Shown: positions 27,008-36,375, counted from the first letter of the stretch. The stretch is 64,000 nt of DNA from Streptomyces orinoci (GCF_003121295.1 NZ_PHNC01000012.1:1-64000), one strand, 5' to 3'. Translations and numbers: made by a program. Notes: generated from the sequence alone by a model not told the origin.

Positions 27008-28992
27008 TGACCCTGTCCACGGCGCCCCACGGAAGCTGGCCGTCGCCCGTCACCGCGGAACTCGCCGCGGCCCACGACGGACGGCCCGACCAGGTGGGCA
27101 CGGTGGGCGAGGAGGTCTGGTGGATCGCGCCCCGCCCCACCGAGGCGGGGCGGCAGGCCCTGATGCGACTGCTGCCCGACGGCAGCACCCGCCCCGCCCT
27201 CCCCGCGCCGTGGAACATCCGCACCCGCCTCAACGAATACGGCGGCCGCCCCTGGACCGCCGTACCCCGGCCCGGCGCCGGCCCCCTGGTGGTCTTCACT
27301 CACTACGCCGACCAGCGCCTCTACGCCTGGGAACCCGACGGCCCGGCCCCCCGCCCGCTGACCCCGCACGGCCTGCATGGCGCGGGCCTGCGCTGGGCCG
27401 ACCCGCTGCCCGTCTCCGGCCGCAACGAAGTCTGGTGCCTGCTGGAGGAGTTCACCGGCCCCGCCCCCGCCGATGTACGCCGGGTACTGGCCGCCGTCCC
27501 CCTGGACGGCAGCGCCGCCGAGGACCGTACCGCCGTCCGCGAACTCACCGACGACCGCCACCGCTTCCTCACCGCCCCCCGGCTCTCCCCGGACGGCCGT
27601 TGCGCCGCCTGGCTGGCCTGGGACCACCCCCGGATGCCCTGGGACGGCACCGAACTGCTCACCGCCGAGCTGGACGAGCAGGGGACGTTCACCGGAGTAC
27701 GCACTCTCATGGGCGGGCCGGGCGAATCCATCGCCCAGGTGGAATGGGCCCCCGATGGCTCACTGCTCGCCCTCTCCGACCGTACGGGCTGGTGGAACCC
27801 CTACCGGGTGGACCCCGACACCGGCCGGAGCGTCAACCTCTGTGCCAGGGAAGAGGAGTTCGCCGGGCCGCTGTGGAAGGTGGGGCAGCGCTGGCTGATG
27901 CCACTGCCGGACGGCCTGATCGCGGTCCTGCACGGCCGGGGCGGCCAGCGCCTGGCCATACTGGACCCCGCCACCGGCACCCTGGCCGACGCCGAGGGCC
28001 CCTGGACCGAGTGGACCCCCACCCTGGCCGTGGACGGCAGCCGGGTGATCGGCATCGCCGCCGCCCCGGACCGCGCCCATGAGGTGGTGGAACTGGACAC
28101 CTGCACCGGCCGCACCCGCCCGATCGGTGACCCGCACACCGACCCCATGGACCCCGCCTACTACCCGCGGCCCCGCACCCGCACCTTCACCGCCCCCGAC
28201 GGCCACCCCATCCACGCCCACCTCTACCCCCCGCACAACCCCGGATTCCGCGGTCCCGAAGGCGAGTTGCCGCCCTATGTCATCCGCGCCCACGGCGGCC
28301 CCACCGGCCGCTGCGAGGCCGTACTCGACCTGGAAACCGTCTACTTCACCTCCCGCGGCATCGGCATCGTGGACGTGGACTACGGCGGCTCCGCCGGCTA
28401 TGGCCGCGCCTACCGCGAGCGGCTGCGCCACCAGTGGGGCCTGGTGGACGTCCAGGACTGCGCCACCGTCGCCGAGGCCCTGGCCGCCGAGGGCACCGCC
28501 GACCCCGGCCGGCTGGCCATCCGCGGCGGCAGCGCCGGCGGCTGGACCACGGCCGCCAGCCTGGCCACCACCCGCCGCTACGCCTGCGGCACCATCCTCT
28601 ATCCCGTACTGGACGCCCTGACCTGGGCCCAGGGCGGCACCCACGACCTGGAGTCGCACTATCTGGAATCCCTGATCGGCCCGCTCACCCAGGTCCCCGA
28701 CCGCTACCGCGAACGTTCCCCGCTGTACCGCGCGGACGGCATCACCGCACCCTTCCTGCTCCTCCAGGGCCTGGACGACCGCATCTGCCCGCCCCGGCAG
28801 AGCGAACTGTTCCTCGCCGAGGTCGCCGGGCGCGGCGTACCGCACGCCTACCTCACCTTCGAGGGCGAAGCCCATGGCTTCCGCCGCTCAGAGACCGTGG
28901 CCCGCGCCCTGGCCGCCGAACTCTCCCTCTACTCCCAGGTCTTCGGCTTCGACGCCGGCCCCGGGGTACCGGCCCTGGAGCTCCGCCCATGA
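27004..28992 (+). CDS. S9 family prolyl oligopeptidase
   Basis: 662 aa. Residues to about 390 form a beta-propeller (WDHPRMPWDGTELL and WAPDGSLLALSDRTGWWNPY are propeller-like). The alpha/beta-hydrolase domain carries the nucleophile elbow RGGSAGGWTT, the Asp in GLDDRICPP and the His in EGEAHGFRR. There is no signal peptide, so it is cytosolic and limited to short peptides. Its ATG overlaps the M20 stop (ATGA), and it overlaps the phosphopantetheinyl transferase by 4 nt. Confidence 0.95.
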   Translation: MMTLSTAPHGSWPSPVTAELAAAHDGRPDQVGTVGEEVWWIAPRPTEAGRQALMRLLPDGSTRPALPAPWNIRTRLNEYGGRPWTAVPRPGAGPLVVFTHYADQRLYAWEPDGPAPRPLTPHGLHGAGLRWADPLPVSGRNEVWCLLEEFTGPAPADVRRVLAAVPLDGSAAEDRTAVRELTDDRHRFLTAPRLSPDGRCAAWLAWDHPRMPWDGTELLTAELDEQGTFTGVRTLMGGPGESIAQVEWAPDGSLLALSDRTGWWNPYRVDPDTGRSVNLCAREEEFAGPLWKVGQRWLMPLPDGLIAVLHGRGGQRLAILDPATGTLADAEGPWTEWTPTLAVDGSRVIGIAAAPDRAHEVVELDTCTGRTRPIGDPHTDPMDPAYYPRPRTRTFTAPDGHPIHAHLYPPHNPGFRGPEGELPPYVIRAHGGPTGRCEAVLDLETVYFTSRGIGIVDVDYGGSAGYGRAYRERLRHQWGLVDVQDCATVAEALAAEGTADPGRLAIRGGSAGGWTTAASLATTRRYACGTILYPVLDALTWAQGGTHDLESHYLESLIGPLTQVPDRYRERSPLYRADGITAPFLLLQGLDDRICPPRQSELFLAEVAGRGVPHAYLTFEGEAHGFRRSETVARALAAELSLYSQVFGFDAGPGVPALELRP

Positions 28993-29693
28993 CGCCCCGC
29001 ACCCTGGGGGAGCACCCGCTGCCCGGCCGCTGGACCCCCGGCGGCCCGCCTCAGCTGTGGCTCCTGCGCACGGCCGACCACACCCCCGATGCCTCCGAGA
29101 CCTATGAACACGCCCTGGACGCCCGGGAACTGGCCCGCGCCACCGCCTTCCGCCACCCCCATCACCGGGCCCGCTACCTCTCCGCCCACCTCTGGCTGCG
29201 CCGCCTGCTCGGCGCATATCTGGACCTGGACCCCGCCAAGGTCGAGCTCATCCGCGAACCCTGCCCCCTGTGCTCCGCCCCGCACGGCCGCCCCGCGGTG
29301 CCCGGCGCGCCCCTGCACTTCAACCTCTCCCACGCCGGGGACCTCGCCCTGTACGCCTTCGCCTCCACCCCGGTCGGCGTGGACATCGAGGAACGCCCGG
29401 AGGCCACGGCCGTGGACGACATCCTGCCTTCCCTCCACCCCCGGGAGATCGCCGAACTGACCGCGCTCACCGACCCGGACGAGCGCCGCTCCGCCTTCGC
29501 CCGCTGCTGGACCCGTAAGGAGGCCTACCTCAAGGGAACGGGCGCGGGCCTGGCGGAGTCGTTGTCCCTGACGTATGTGGGGTGCGGCCCCGATCCGGTC
29601 TCACCCGCCGGCTGGCTGCTGAGCGATGTGGCCGTGGGCCCGGACCACACCGCCGCCCTTGGCGTGAAATCACCCGAGGCCCGCACCAGTTGA
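28989..29693 (+). CDS. 4'-phosphopantetheinyl transferase, Sfp type
   Basis: 234 aa, transfers phosphopantetheine from CoA to carrier-protein serines of polyketide or peptide synthases. The two family motifs are present: VGVDIEERPE with Mg-binding Asp/Glu, and FARCWTRKEAYLKGTGAGL. RYLSAHLWLRRLL and FNLSHAGDLALYAF are the usual N-terminal elements. ATGA overlap with the S9 gene shows translational coupling to a peptidase operon, an unusual address. No synthase genes are in the window. The stop codon sits inside a strong hairpin. Confidence 0.95.
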   Translation: MTPRTLGEHPLPGRWTPGGPPQLWLLRTADHTPDASETYEHALDARELARATAFRHPHHRARYLSAHLWLRRLLGAYLDLDPAKVELIREPCPLCSAPHGRPAVPGAPLHFNLSHAGDLALYAFASTPVGVDIEERPEATAVDDILPSLHPREIAELTALTDPDERRSAFARCWTRKEAYLKGTGAGLAESLSLTYVGCGPDPVSPAGWLLSDVAVGPDHTAALGVKSPEARTS

Positions 29694-29710
29694 ACTGGTA
29701 CGGGCCTCGG
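29674..29710. terminator. 18-bp hairpin over the operon stop codon
   Basis: CCGAGGCCCGCACCAGTT (29674-29691) pairs with AACTGGTACGGGCCTCGG (29693-29710), with one mismatch in the stem. It includes the phosphopantetheinyl transferase stop codon and lies between that operon and the convergent tRNA-Lys, so it can end both transcripts. Confidence 0.85.
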
Positions 29711-29723
29711 ATGCTGATTCCAG

Positions 29724-29797
29724 TGCGCCACCAGGGACTCGAACCCCGGACCTGCTGATTAAGAGTCAGCCGCTCTAACCAACTGAGCTAGCGGCGC
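29724..29797 (-). tRNA. tRNA-Lys (CTT), left copy
   Basis: A 74-nt cloverleaf on the minus strand: acceptor GCGCCGC/GTGGCGC, D-arm GCTCAGTTGGTTAGAGC, anticodon arm GCTGA-CTCTTAA-TCAGC with anticodon CTT, T-loop GGTTCGAGTCC. CCA is not encoded. It is identical to the tRNA at 61450-61523. Confidence 0.97.
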
Positions 29798-29804
29798 GGC
29801 AGGA

Positions 29805-29832
29805 ATATTACCGGATCCCCTGTTCGAGGCAA
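29805..29832 (-). promoter_or_regulatory. Promoter of the left tRNA-Lys
   Basis: On the minus strand TTGCCT (29832-29827), 16 bp, TAATAT (29810-29805), ending 7 bp before the mature tRNA. The same arrangement occurs at the right tRNA-Lys copy. Confidence 0.75.
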
Positions 29833-29846
29833 AACCCGGTTTCCGG

Positions 29847-30155
29847 TCAAGGGTGCGCAATCCGCTGATGCCGCCCCATGGCCTCGGTGAGCGCGCTCGC
29901 CTCCCCGAGGTTCCCGGCCCGACTGGCCGCGTAGTAAGCGGCCTTGATGCGCACGCACTCACTGCACCCGGGCCGTCGCCCGGCCGCGGAGGGTACGGGC
30001 CGGATGTCCTCCGGCGCGGCATGCCACTCGGTACCGCCCGCCGGCGGCCGCAGTTGATAGCGGGACCACCGGTGGTCCATCACTTCACCGACACACTTCC
30101 GGGCCGCGTCCCAGACGAGTTCGCCTACGGCGGGTACGTAGGGGGTAGGGGGCAT
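29847..30155 (-). CDS. Small hypothetical protein next to an XRE/DUF397 pair
   Basis: 102 aa. I start at ATG 30155 (MPPTPYVPAVGELVWDAARK); the longer frame to 30389 overlaps the divergent regulator gene. The protein has a beta-rich front half (DHRWSRYQLRPPAGGTEW) and a helical tail with a CSEC pair (RRPGCSECVRIKAAYYAA). Small proteins of this kind often lie beside XRE/DUF397 genes in Streptomyces. No function assigned. It is the first gene of the island after the tRNA. Confidence 0.75.
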   Translation of the reverse strand: MPPTPYVPAVGELVWDAARKCVGEVMDHRWSRYQLRPPAGGTEWHAAPEDIRPVPSAAGRRPGCSECVRIKAAYYAASRAGNLGEASALTEAMGRHQRIAHP

Positions 30156-30173
30156 AGAGGCAACCTCTTGTGA

Positions 30174-30187
30174 GTGACAACGTTCAC
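30174..30187. promoter_or_regulatory. Possible operator between divergent genes
   Basis: GTGACAACGTTCAC has palindromic ends (GTGA...TCAC) and an inner AACGTT. It lies in the 130-bp gap between the small protein gene and the XRE gene, 19 bp before the former. It may bind the XRE protein; weak evidence. Confidence 0.3.
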
Positions 30188-30285
30188 GATCCGTGCCCCC
30201 AGGGTCGCGCTCCGCACCTAGCCTGGAACAGGGGGTTGCCTTGGACGCTGGAGGGAGTCCAGCGGGAGAGTTGGGGGAGGTGCGC

Positions 30286-31095
30286 ATGGGCGGAGTCGGG
30301 GACGGGGTGGCGTCACCGCTGGAGCACTTCGGGGAAGAAGTGCGGCTGGAGCGGGAGCGATTGGGCATGCCTAGGGAGGAACTGGGCAAGGAGGCGTGCT
30401 GCAGCTACTCACTGGTGGCCAAGATCGAGGCTGGGGTCCGCGTCCCCTCGGTGGAGTTCGCGGAGGCTTGCGACCGGGTTTTTCCGTACGCCCATGGGCG
30501 ATTCTCGCGGTTGGCCACTTGGGTGCTGAAGCGTGCATATCCACACGGGTTCGACGAGTATGTGAAGTGGGAGCAAGCCGCAGCCATCATCCGAAGGTTC
30601 CAAACCACCCTTGTGCCTGGGCTGGCGCAAACCGAGGCGTACGCTCGGGCAGTTATGGCCACTGGCCGGGCCCGTAACCAAGGAGAGCTGGTTGCCGCTC
30701 GAATCTCGCGCCAGCACATCCTCGACCGCGAGCACCCGCCACAGCTGTGGATCGTCCTGGAAGAGTCCGTGCTCAGGCGCTCGTTCGGCGGGCGGGACGT
30801 CATGCGGGCCCAGCTGGAAAAGCTCTTGAACTTGGCGAACACCGCGCCTCACGTAGTGCAGGTCGTTCTCGACCGCGAGGAGACCTTTCACGGTGTGCTT
30901 TCGCCCTTTGGTGTGCTCTCATTCGATGAGGGAGCGGATCTGGCTCACGTCGACGGATTCCTCGGCGGCCAGTTGCTCGCCGACCCGCCACAGGTGGCTG
31001 ACGCCCGAGATACGTTTGCGCTGATCACAGCCAAGGCGCTGCCGCCAGACGAGTCGTCCCGCTACATCAGAGCGGTAATGAAGGAGTGCTATTGA
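30286..31095 (+). CDS. XRE family regulator with DUF5753 domain
   Basis: 269 aa from ATG 30286, preceded by GGGGGAGG. The helix-turn-helix spans about residues 10-65 (LEHFGEEVRLERERLGMPRE, SYSLVAKIEAGVRVPSVEFA). The rest is the DUF5753 ligand-like domain: YVKWEQAAAIIRRFQTTLVP, GLAQTEAYARAVM, ADLAHVDGFLGGQLL. Such proteins (WhiJ/AbaA type) pair with a small DUF397 protein and influence development or antibiotic production. The DUF397 gene follows with a one-base overlap. Base composition is less GC-rich than in the flanking peptidase operon. Confidence 0.92.
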   Translation: MGGVGDGVASPLEHFGEEVRLERERLGMPREELGKEACCSYSLVAKIEAGVRVPSVEFAEACDRVFPYAHGRFSRLATWVLKRAYPHGFDEYVKWEQAAAIIRRFQTTLVPGLAQTEAYARAVMATGRARNQGELVAARISRQHILDREHPPQLWIVLEESVLRRSFGGRDVMRAQLEKLLNLANTAPHVVQVVLDREETFHGVLSPFGVLSFDEGADLAHVDGFLGGQLLADPPQVADARDTFALITAKALPPDESSRYIRAVMKECY

Positions 31096-31292
31096 TGAAT
31101 TGGCGCAAGTCAACCTACAGCAGCAACAACGGATCCGAATGCCTCGAAGTCGCCGACAACATACCCGGCACCGACACCATACCCATCCGGGACAGCAAGC
31201 GTCCCCAAGGCGCAACCCTCACCATCCCCACCCCCTCCTGGACCCACTTCCTCACCACAATCCAGGCAGGCGAGCCGCCGCACACTCATTGA
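31095..31292 (+). CDS. DUF397 small protein
   Basis: 65 aa: MNWRKSTYSSNNGSECLEVA, then PIRDSKRPQG and a final PTPSWTHFLTTIQAG, the classical DUF397 pattern (W-RKS-YS-...-CVEVA...VRDSK...W..F). The ATG shares a base with the XRE stop and AAGGAG lies 8 nt upstream. It is thought to act as a partner or antagonist of the XRE protein. Confidence 0.95.
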   Translation: MNWRKSTYSSNNGSECLEVADNIPGTDTIPIRDSKRPQGATLTIPTPSWTHFLTTIQAGEPPHTH

Positions 31293-31387
31293 GACCTCAA
31301 CCGTGGCGGATTTCCTTACCCCCAACGCCCCCAATCCCAAAGGTTTTCCACCCCCGAGCAGCGCATGCCACCGCCCCAGTCCCATCC

Positions 31388-31454
31388 GGGGCGCCCGGCG
31401 CCCCACCGCTCCGGGCACCCCCTCAGGGGCGCGGGGAACTGCGCGACCAGCCAC
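31388..31454. repeat. Hairpin and common Streptomyces intergenic repeat
   Basis: GGGGCGC-CCG-GCGCCCC (31388-31404) is a short hairpin between convergent genes and may terminate them. At 31425-31454 is AGGGGCGCGGGGAACTGCGC followed by GACCAGCCAC, a sequence I recognise as very frequent between Streptomyces genes. It resembles a REP-type dispersed repeat. Confidence 0.6.
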
Positions 31455-31496
31455 AACCCACCCCGCGCGTGCAAACGCACCCGGAGACGCGACCCC

Positions 31497-31883
31497 TCAC
31501 TCCCAAGGCGGATTCGGCACATTCCGCAACTTCTCCTCGATATCGAGAACAGTCGCTCTCAGCACCTCAATGACCCGCCCCGCGGACACCTCTCCCGCCC
31601 GCCAGGAACGCCAGCAGCCCAGGAACGCCTCGATCAACTCGGCGTACTCGATGCTCAGATCCATATCGTCCAGAAACGCCGCGTGCGGATCCCGCTCGAA
31701 CTCCTCGCGGCTGCGCCGCTTCCCCTGGAGGTACCACCAGTTGTAGCGCATATCCGCACCGAGCAGCCGCACCAGCAGGTCGTCCCCCGCATGCCCAAGC
31801 GTGGGCATATGCGTCAAGGTCTCCACCACAACCTGGAGAACTTCACTCGTATTCGGCATCGGCTGGAACCGGTTACCTGCCAC
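31497..31883 (-). CDS. Candidate immunity protein for the first Rhs toxin
   Basis: 128 aa from GTG 31883, with GGAAGGAA upstream; the frame is open to 32069 inside the Rhs gene but without a start signal. Acidic, mostly helical: MRYNWWYLQGKRRSREEFER, AFLDDMDLSIEYAELIEAFL, VLRATVLDIEEKLRNV. I recognise no family. It overlaps the 3' end of the rhs gene by 11 nt and lies directly downstream of the toxin domain, the standard position of an immunity gene. Function is inferred from position only. Confidence 0.6.
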   Translation of the reverse strand: MAGNRFQPMPNTSEVLQVVVETLTHMPTLGHAGDDLLVRLLGADMRYNWWYLQGKRRSREEFERDPHAAFLDDMDLSIEYAELIEAFLGCWRSWRAGEVSAGRVIEVLRATVLDIEEKLRNVPNPPWE

Positions 31884-34800
31884 GGAATTCCTTCCTCGAC
31901 CACTTGAACAGTCCACCGACATCGGTGGGACTAGGCATCGCATCGCCGCCGCCCGCCTCGATAACCCGGGAACAGTACACCAGACAGCTGTTGTCCCTGA
32001 AGTTGTAGACCCCTTGCCCGGAACTGCCCCGGAACGACTTCTTCGCATAGGCGATGGCATGGTCCGCATGGGTCAGATCAATTGTCGAGGACCCCACATA
32101 AGTCATCCCCTCCGGAATGCCCTTGAAGCGCATCGGCTTGAGGATCTCGTATTCCACCTGCTCCCCGCCCTCGCCCGCACTCCGCAGCACCGCATTGGCG
32201 TGCGCGTGCTCATACTTCCCGCTGTCGCTGGCGATCTCAACGCTGAAATGCGGGCCGTCCGGGCCCTGATACGCATGCACCGTCGCCTTTCCCGGTACAG
32301 GCTCCAGACACTCCGGCGCCAGGCCCAGCGGATCCATCCACCCAAGGGCGTTGACCACATACGCGAAGGGATTGGGCGCGGGCGCGAGCCCAAGCGGGTC
32401 GGGCGAGATATAACGGGCGGTCTCCGGATCGTAGTGCCGGAAGTAGTTGTAGTTGAACCCGGTCTCCGGGTCGTGGTACTGCCCCGGAAAACGCAAGGGA
32501 CAGCCGGCCTCGGTACCCTCCCCGGCCGGAGTCGGCAATGGCGTGCCCCAATGACTCGTCCGCCGCTGCCAGGTGATCTCGCCGTCCGGAGAGACCAACT
32601 CCATGGGCGAGCCCACCAGATCGGTGAAGACCGCCTGGAAGCGCGGTGGCGAACCCAGCCGCGCAATACGCGATTCCGGCTCGGTGAGCGCATCCCGCTC
32701 GGTCTGGGCTATCGGCCGGTGCGTACCCGGGGCGTACTCCCAGGTCGTGGTCCCGTCACCGGAAACGCACTGCTCGGCGAGGCGGCTGTCATCCCAGACA
32801 AAAGTGACCTCTTCGGCCACCGAACCATCGTCCGCCAAGCGCCGTTTCGCTATTCGACGGCCCAAGGGGTCATAGAGATAGCGCCAGTGTTCCCCCTCCG
32901 GAGTAACCGCCTCCGTCAAGCGGTCTTCCGCGTTCCAGGAAAACTCCCAGACACGCCGCTGCCCATTGAGCAGCTTACGAACCTTACGCACCAGTCGGCC
33001 CTGAGCATCATGCTCATAACGCGTACGGCCGGCCCGGTGGATGGTCCCCTTCGCGAACTCCCGCTCTCCGGGCGCCCGGTGACCGGGAGCCTGGGCCCGG
33101 ATAAGGTTCCCCGCCGCGTCATAGGCATAGGACTCGGTCCAGCCATGTGCGTCCACCCCCGTCACCCGGCCCAGCTCATCAAGAGAGAAGTGCCGCGTAC
33201 CGGAGGTCAGTTCACGGACCTCGACCAGGAAATCGTCCGCTCGATAGGCATAGGCCCGATGCTGGAGCAGCAGTTCCTTCCCGCTCCCGCCCAGGCTCAG
33301 ACTCTGCACCGTAAGCCGGTTCCGGCCGTCCCAGAACTGGGTGAGCCGGACCGCGTCCCCGGCCCGCCGCTCAATCTCCCGCCCCGCCGCGTCATAGGCG
33401 AATTCCAGCGAACCGCCCTCCGCCCTCAGCCGCACAGGGCGGTCGGCGGCGTCATAGGTCCAATGGGAAACCGCACCACCCGGGGTGGTACGCCGGGTCA
33501 TACGCCCCAGCGCGTCATACGCATAGGACATCGCACGCCCATTGGTGCTCTCGACCAGCACCCGGCCCAGCGCATCGCGTTCCCACTGGACTTCGGCATC
33601 CGGATTGGCGGCGCGCACCAGATGGCCGGAGGCGTCATAGCCGAAAGTCGTCTCCGTGCCGTCTCCCGCCCGGGTGGCGACAACCCGGCCCAGCGCATCG
33701 CGAACCAGGGAGAGCGACTCGCCCGCGCCATTGACCCGGGCGGTCAACTGCCCGGCCGCGTCCCGCTCATAGGACACCGTACGACCGCTGAAGTCGGTCT
33801 CCGCCACCAGACGCCCGGCCGGGTCGTACTCATACGACCAGGTCAGCCCTTGGGGGTTGGTAACGGACGTCAGCCGCCGCTCCGTGTCATACGCGAACCG
33901 ATAGTCCGCCCCATCGGGATCCGTACGGGAGGCGGGCAGGTCAAAATGAGTGTGCGTATGCACGGTGGTATTGCCCGCCAAGTCGGTGTGGGAGAGGAGA
34001 TTCCCCTCCCCGTCCCAGACCCAGGACTCCCGGCTGCCATCGGGCAGTTCACGCCATTTCGGCTTGCCCTCGGTCGTCCAGCCCATACGGGTGGTGTGGC
34101 CCAGCGGATTGGTGACCTCCACCACGCGGCCGAAGAGGTCACGGCGAATGGCGGAGGTATGGCCCAGCGCATCGGTGAGGGAAACCGGCAGCCCCGCCGC
34201 GTCACAGCCGATGTGCTGCGTATTACCGAGCTCATCCGTAACGGACACCGGATGGCCGGAATCGTCATAGGCGTAACGGGTTTCGGCCCCCGTCGGGTCG
34301 GTGGTCGAAAGGAGGTTGCCCGCCGTGTCGTAGCTGTGACGCCACACCGCGCCACCGGGCTCGGTCACCTCCACTGGCAGATTGAGGGCGTTGTAGACGG
34401 CCCGGCTGGTTGACCCATCGGGGAGGGTGACGGTGGTGAGATTCCCGGACTCGTCATAGGAGTAACGGGTGGTACGCCCCAGCGGATCGGTGACGGCCAG
34501 CCGGTGCCGGCCGGTGGCGTCCCATTCGGTGCGGGTGGTATGCCCCAACGGATCTGTGACCGCGACCACTTGCCGATCCGAGTTGTACTGGTAGACCGTC
34601 CGCCTGCCCAGCGAGTCCGTGACCGTGGTGGTGCGCGCCTGCTCGTCATAGGCGAGCACACCCGACAGAAACCCGTCCGAACCCTCCGTACGCACCACAC
34701 GTCCGCGCTCGTCATAGACATACGCATAGGAGGTGCCATTGCGGTCGGTCCAGGAGGTGATACGACCCCGGCCGTCATACTCGAAGCTCAGCGGCTTCCC

Positions 34801-36366
34801 ACTGGAGTTGATGACCTCCGCGAGGTTGCCCGCCTCGTCATATCCATAACGGACGAGGACCGTCCCACCGCTATCCGTACCCCCCGCGGGTGCATAGCGG
34901 CTCCGTTCCCCCGGAAGCAGACGCAGGGCGGTGATACGCGGACCCTGGGTGTCAATGGCGATGCGGTAGCCACCGGAGTGCTGAATCGCGGTCGGGACAC
35001 CGGCCGGAGTGCGCTCGATCTCCATGCGATGGCCATTGCGGTCCGTTATGGACTCCAGCAGAAGCTCGACGATCTCCTGGCCGGGGGAGTGCGCGGAACG
35101 GGCGAAGGTACGGGTCAGCCCGGTCGCCGGATCGGTGACGGTCATCACGCCACCAATGCGGCCGTCCCAGGTCAATGGCGCCGGCACCCCATGCTCCGGC
35201 AGCACCGGACCATCCGCCGATGGCACCGGATAACACAGCAGCTTGCCGTCGCCCGCCGCGAACACCACACCGTTGGCGTCCAGTTGAAGACGCTCGTCCA
35301 GCGTGGACGCCCAGGTCGGACCGAACCAGCCTCCCGCCCGGTACGAGGACAGAAAGGTACGCCCCAGAACCAGCGGCAGCCGCCCGGCGAGGCTGACATC
35401 CGTCTGCGTCAGGAACATCGCCCCGGTGGCGACATCGATCGGGTCCCGGTCGCAGGTGAGCGACTCGGTGTCCCGCGCCGAGGCCGGTACATCCTCCCCC
35501 TGGGGCCGGACGGCCTGCATGGGAGGCTTCTCCACCTCCAGCAGATTCGTCTTGCCGGCCTTGCCCAATGACCCCAGATCGCCCAGATCACCCAGACCAC
35601 CCGGCAGCCGGGACAATGAGGGCATCAGCCCATCGAGCGCCAGGGCCCTCAGACCCCCCGCCTCCACAACGGCCTTCGCCCCGGCCCCCGCACCGCCGAG
35701 CAGCCCGCCGCTGATCATGCCGTCCTTCGCCGAGGAGCTGAGCTCATCCAGGCTGAAGTGGTCCTGCAGCCCCGCGGCGATCTGCAGGGGCTGGGCGACC
35801 GCGGCATCCACGGCCACCGACTCCACCCCGCCGAAGACGGCCGAGGCAATGGCCGTACCGAGCACCTCGGCCGCTGCCTCCGACACCACCAGGCCCATCC
35901 CGCCGGCCAGCGAGATCACCTCGGCGGCCACACCCGCGGCGGCCCCGGACAGGGCGCCGCCGGTCGCGATGGCCAGCGCGATCGCGGCGCCCAGCACGGC
36001 GATGTCGATCGCGATCCGCTTCTCGATCTGATGGATGGCGTGGTCGATGGCATCGGCGTATTTGTCGAGCGCCTTGGCCATGTGCCGCGCCGCCTCGGCC
36101 ACATCGTCCAGCCAGCCCTTGCCCTGCCCGCCGTGATACTGCCGCCAGAACTTGGCGTAGGCGTCGATTCCCTCGCCCTTGTTGTGGTGGATCAGCGCGG
36201 CCGACTTGCCGTCCACCGGTTTGATCACATCGTCCACGGCCCCGGCGAAGGTACGCCAAGCGTCCGCCGCCTTACGGCACTTGTGGGGATCGCCCTCGGG
36301 CCACCACATGCCCATATGCTTGGCGAGCCAGTGACAGCAGTCCCTGATGCTGGGGAGACCGAACAC
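31873..36366 (-). CDS. Rhs/YD-repeat polymorphic toxin, papain-like C-terminus
   Basis: 1497 aa from GTG 36366 (GTAGGGGG upstream). No signal peptide. The N-terminal about 260 residues are helical with a hydrophobic stretch (IAIDIAVLGAAIALAIATGG), as in ESX-exported toxins. A DUF6531 segment (TCDRDPIDVATGAMFLTQTD) opens about 40 YD repeats (YDEAGNLAEV type). The Rhs core ends LRFPGQYHDPETGFNYNYFR...YISPDPLGL. The variable C-terminus (about 1350-1497) has GPHFSVEI (His about 1373) and NSCLVYCSRVIEAGG (Cys about 1461), the order expected for a permuted NlpC/papain-like fold. That assignment is inference. Operon: WXG100-like gene, rhs, immunity candidate. Confidence 0.9.
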   Translation of the reverse strand: MFGLPSIRDCCHWLAKHMGMWWPEGDPHKCRKAADAWRTFAGAVDDVIKPVDGKSAALIHHNKGEGIDAYAKFWRQYHGGQGKGWLDDVAEAARHMAKALDKYADAIDHAIHQIEKRIAIDIAVLGAAIALAIATGGALSGAAAGVAAEVISLAGGMGLVVSEAAAEVLGTAIASAVFGGVESVAVDAAVAQPLQIAAGLQDHFSLDELSSSAKDGMISGGLLGGAGAGAKAVVEAGGLRALALDGLMPSLSRLPGGLGDLGDLGSLGKAGKTNLLEVEKPPMQAVRPQGEDVPASARDTESLTCDRDPIDVATGAMFLTQTDVSLAGRLPLVLGRTFLSSYRAGGWFGPTWASTLDERLQLDANGVVFAAGDGKLLCYPVPSADGPVLPEHGVPAPLTWDGRIGGVMTVTDPATGLTRTFARSAHSPGQEIVELLLESITDRNGHRMEIERTPAGVPTAIQHSGGYRIAIDTQGPRITALRLLPGERSRYAPAGGTDSGGTVLVRYGYDEAGNLAEVINSSGKPLSFEYDGRGRITSWTDRNGTSYAYVYDERGRVVRTEGSDGFLSGVLAYDEQARTTTVTDSLGRRTVYQYNSDRQVVAVTDPLGHTTRTEWDATGRHRLAVTDPLGRTTRYSYDESGNLTTVTLPDGSTSRAVYNALNLPVEVTEPGGAVWRHSYDTAGNLLSTTDPTGAETRYAYDDSGHPVSVTDELGNTQHIGCDAAGLPVSLTDALGHTSAIRRDLFGRVVEVTNPLGHTTRMGWTTEGKPKWRELPDGSRESWVWDGEGNLLSHTDLAGNTTVHTHTHFDLPASRTDPDGADYRFAYDTERRLTSVTNPQGLTWSYEYDPAGRLVAETDFSGRTVSYERDAAGQLTARVNGAGESLSLVRDALGRVVATRAGDGTETTFGYDASGHLVRAANPDAEVQWERDALGRVLVESTNGRAMSYAYDALGRMTRRTTPGGAVSHWTYDAADRPVRLRAEGGSLEFAYDAAGREIERRAGDAVRLTQFWDGRNRLTVQSLSLGGSGKELLLQHRAYAYRADDFLVEVRELTSGTRHFSLDELGRVTGVDAHGWTESYAYDAAGNLIRAQAPGHRAPGEREFAKGTIHRAGRTRYEHDAQGRLVRKVRKLLNGQRRVWEFSWNAEDRLTEAVTPEGEHWRYLYDPLGRRIAKRRLADDGSVAEEVTFVWDDSRLAEQCVSGDGTTTWEYAPGTHRPIAQTERDALTEPESRIARLGSPPRFQAVFTDLVGSPMELVSPDGEITWQRRTSHWGTPLPTPAGEGTEAGCPLRFPGQYHDPETGFNYNYFRHYDPETARYISPDPLGLAPAPNPFAYVVNALGWMDPLGLAPECLEPVPGKATVHAYQGPDGPHFSVEIASDSGKYEHAHANAVLRSAGEGGEQVEYEILKPMRFKGIPEGMTYVGSSTIDLTHADHAIAYAKKSFRGSSGQGVYNFRDNSCLVYCSRVIEAGGGDAMPSPTDVGGLFKWSRKEFRGR

Positions 36367-36375
36367 CGCGGCCCC

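Noticed and set aside
29798..29812. Identical 15 bp beside both tRNA-Lys genes as an attachment-site core
   Set aside because: The sequence contains the -10 box of the tRNA promoter, which explains its conservation; no integrase is present. The tRNA pair itself is still reported as a finding.
31801..34413. An 870-codon open frame on the plus strand opposite the first Rhs gene
   Set aside because: It mirrors the YD repeats, has the odd composition of an antisense frame, and has no ribosome-binding site or domain.
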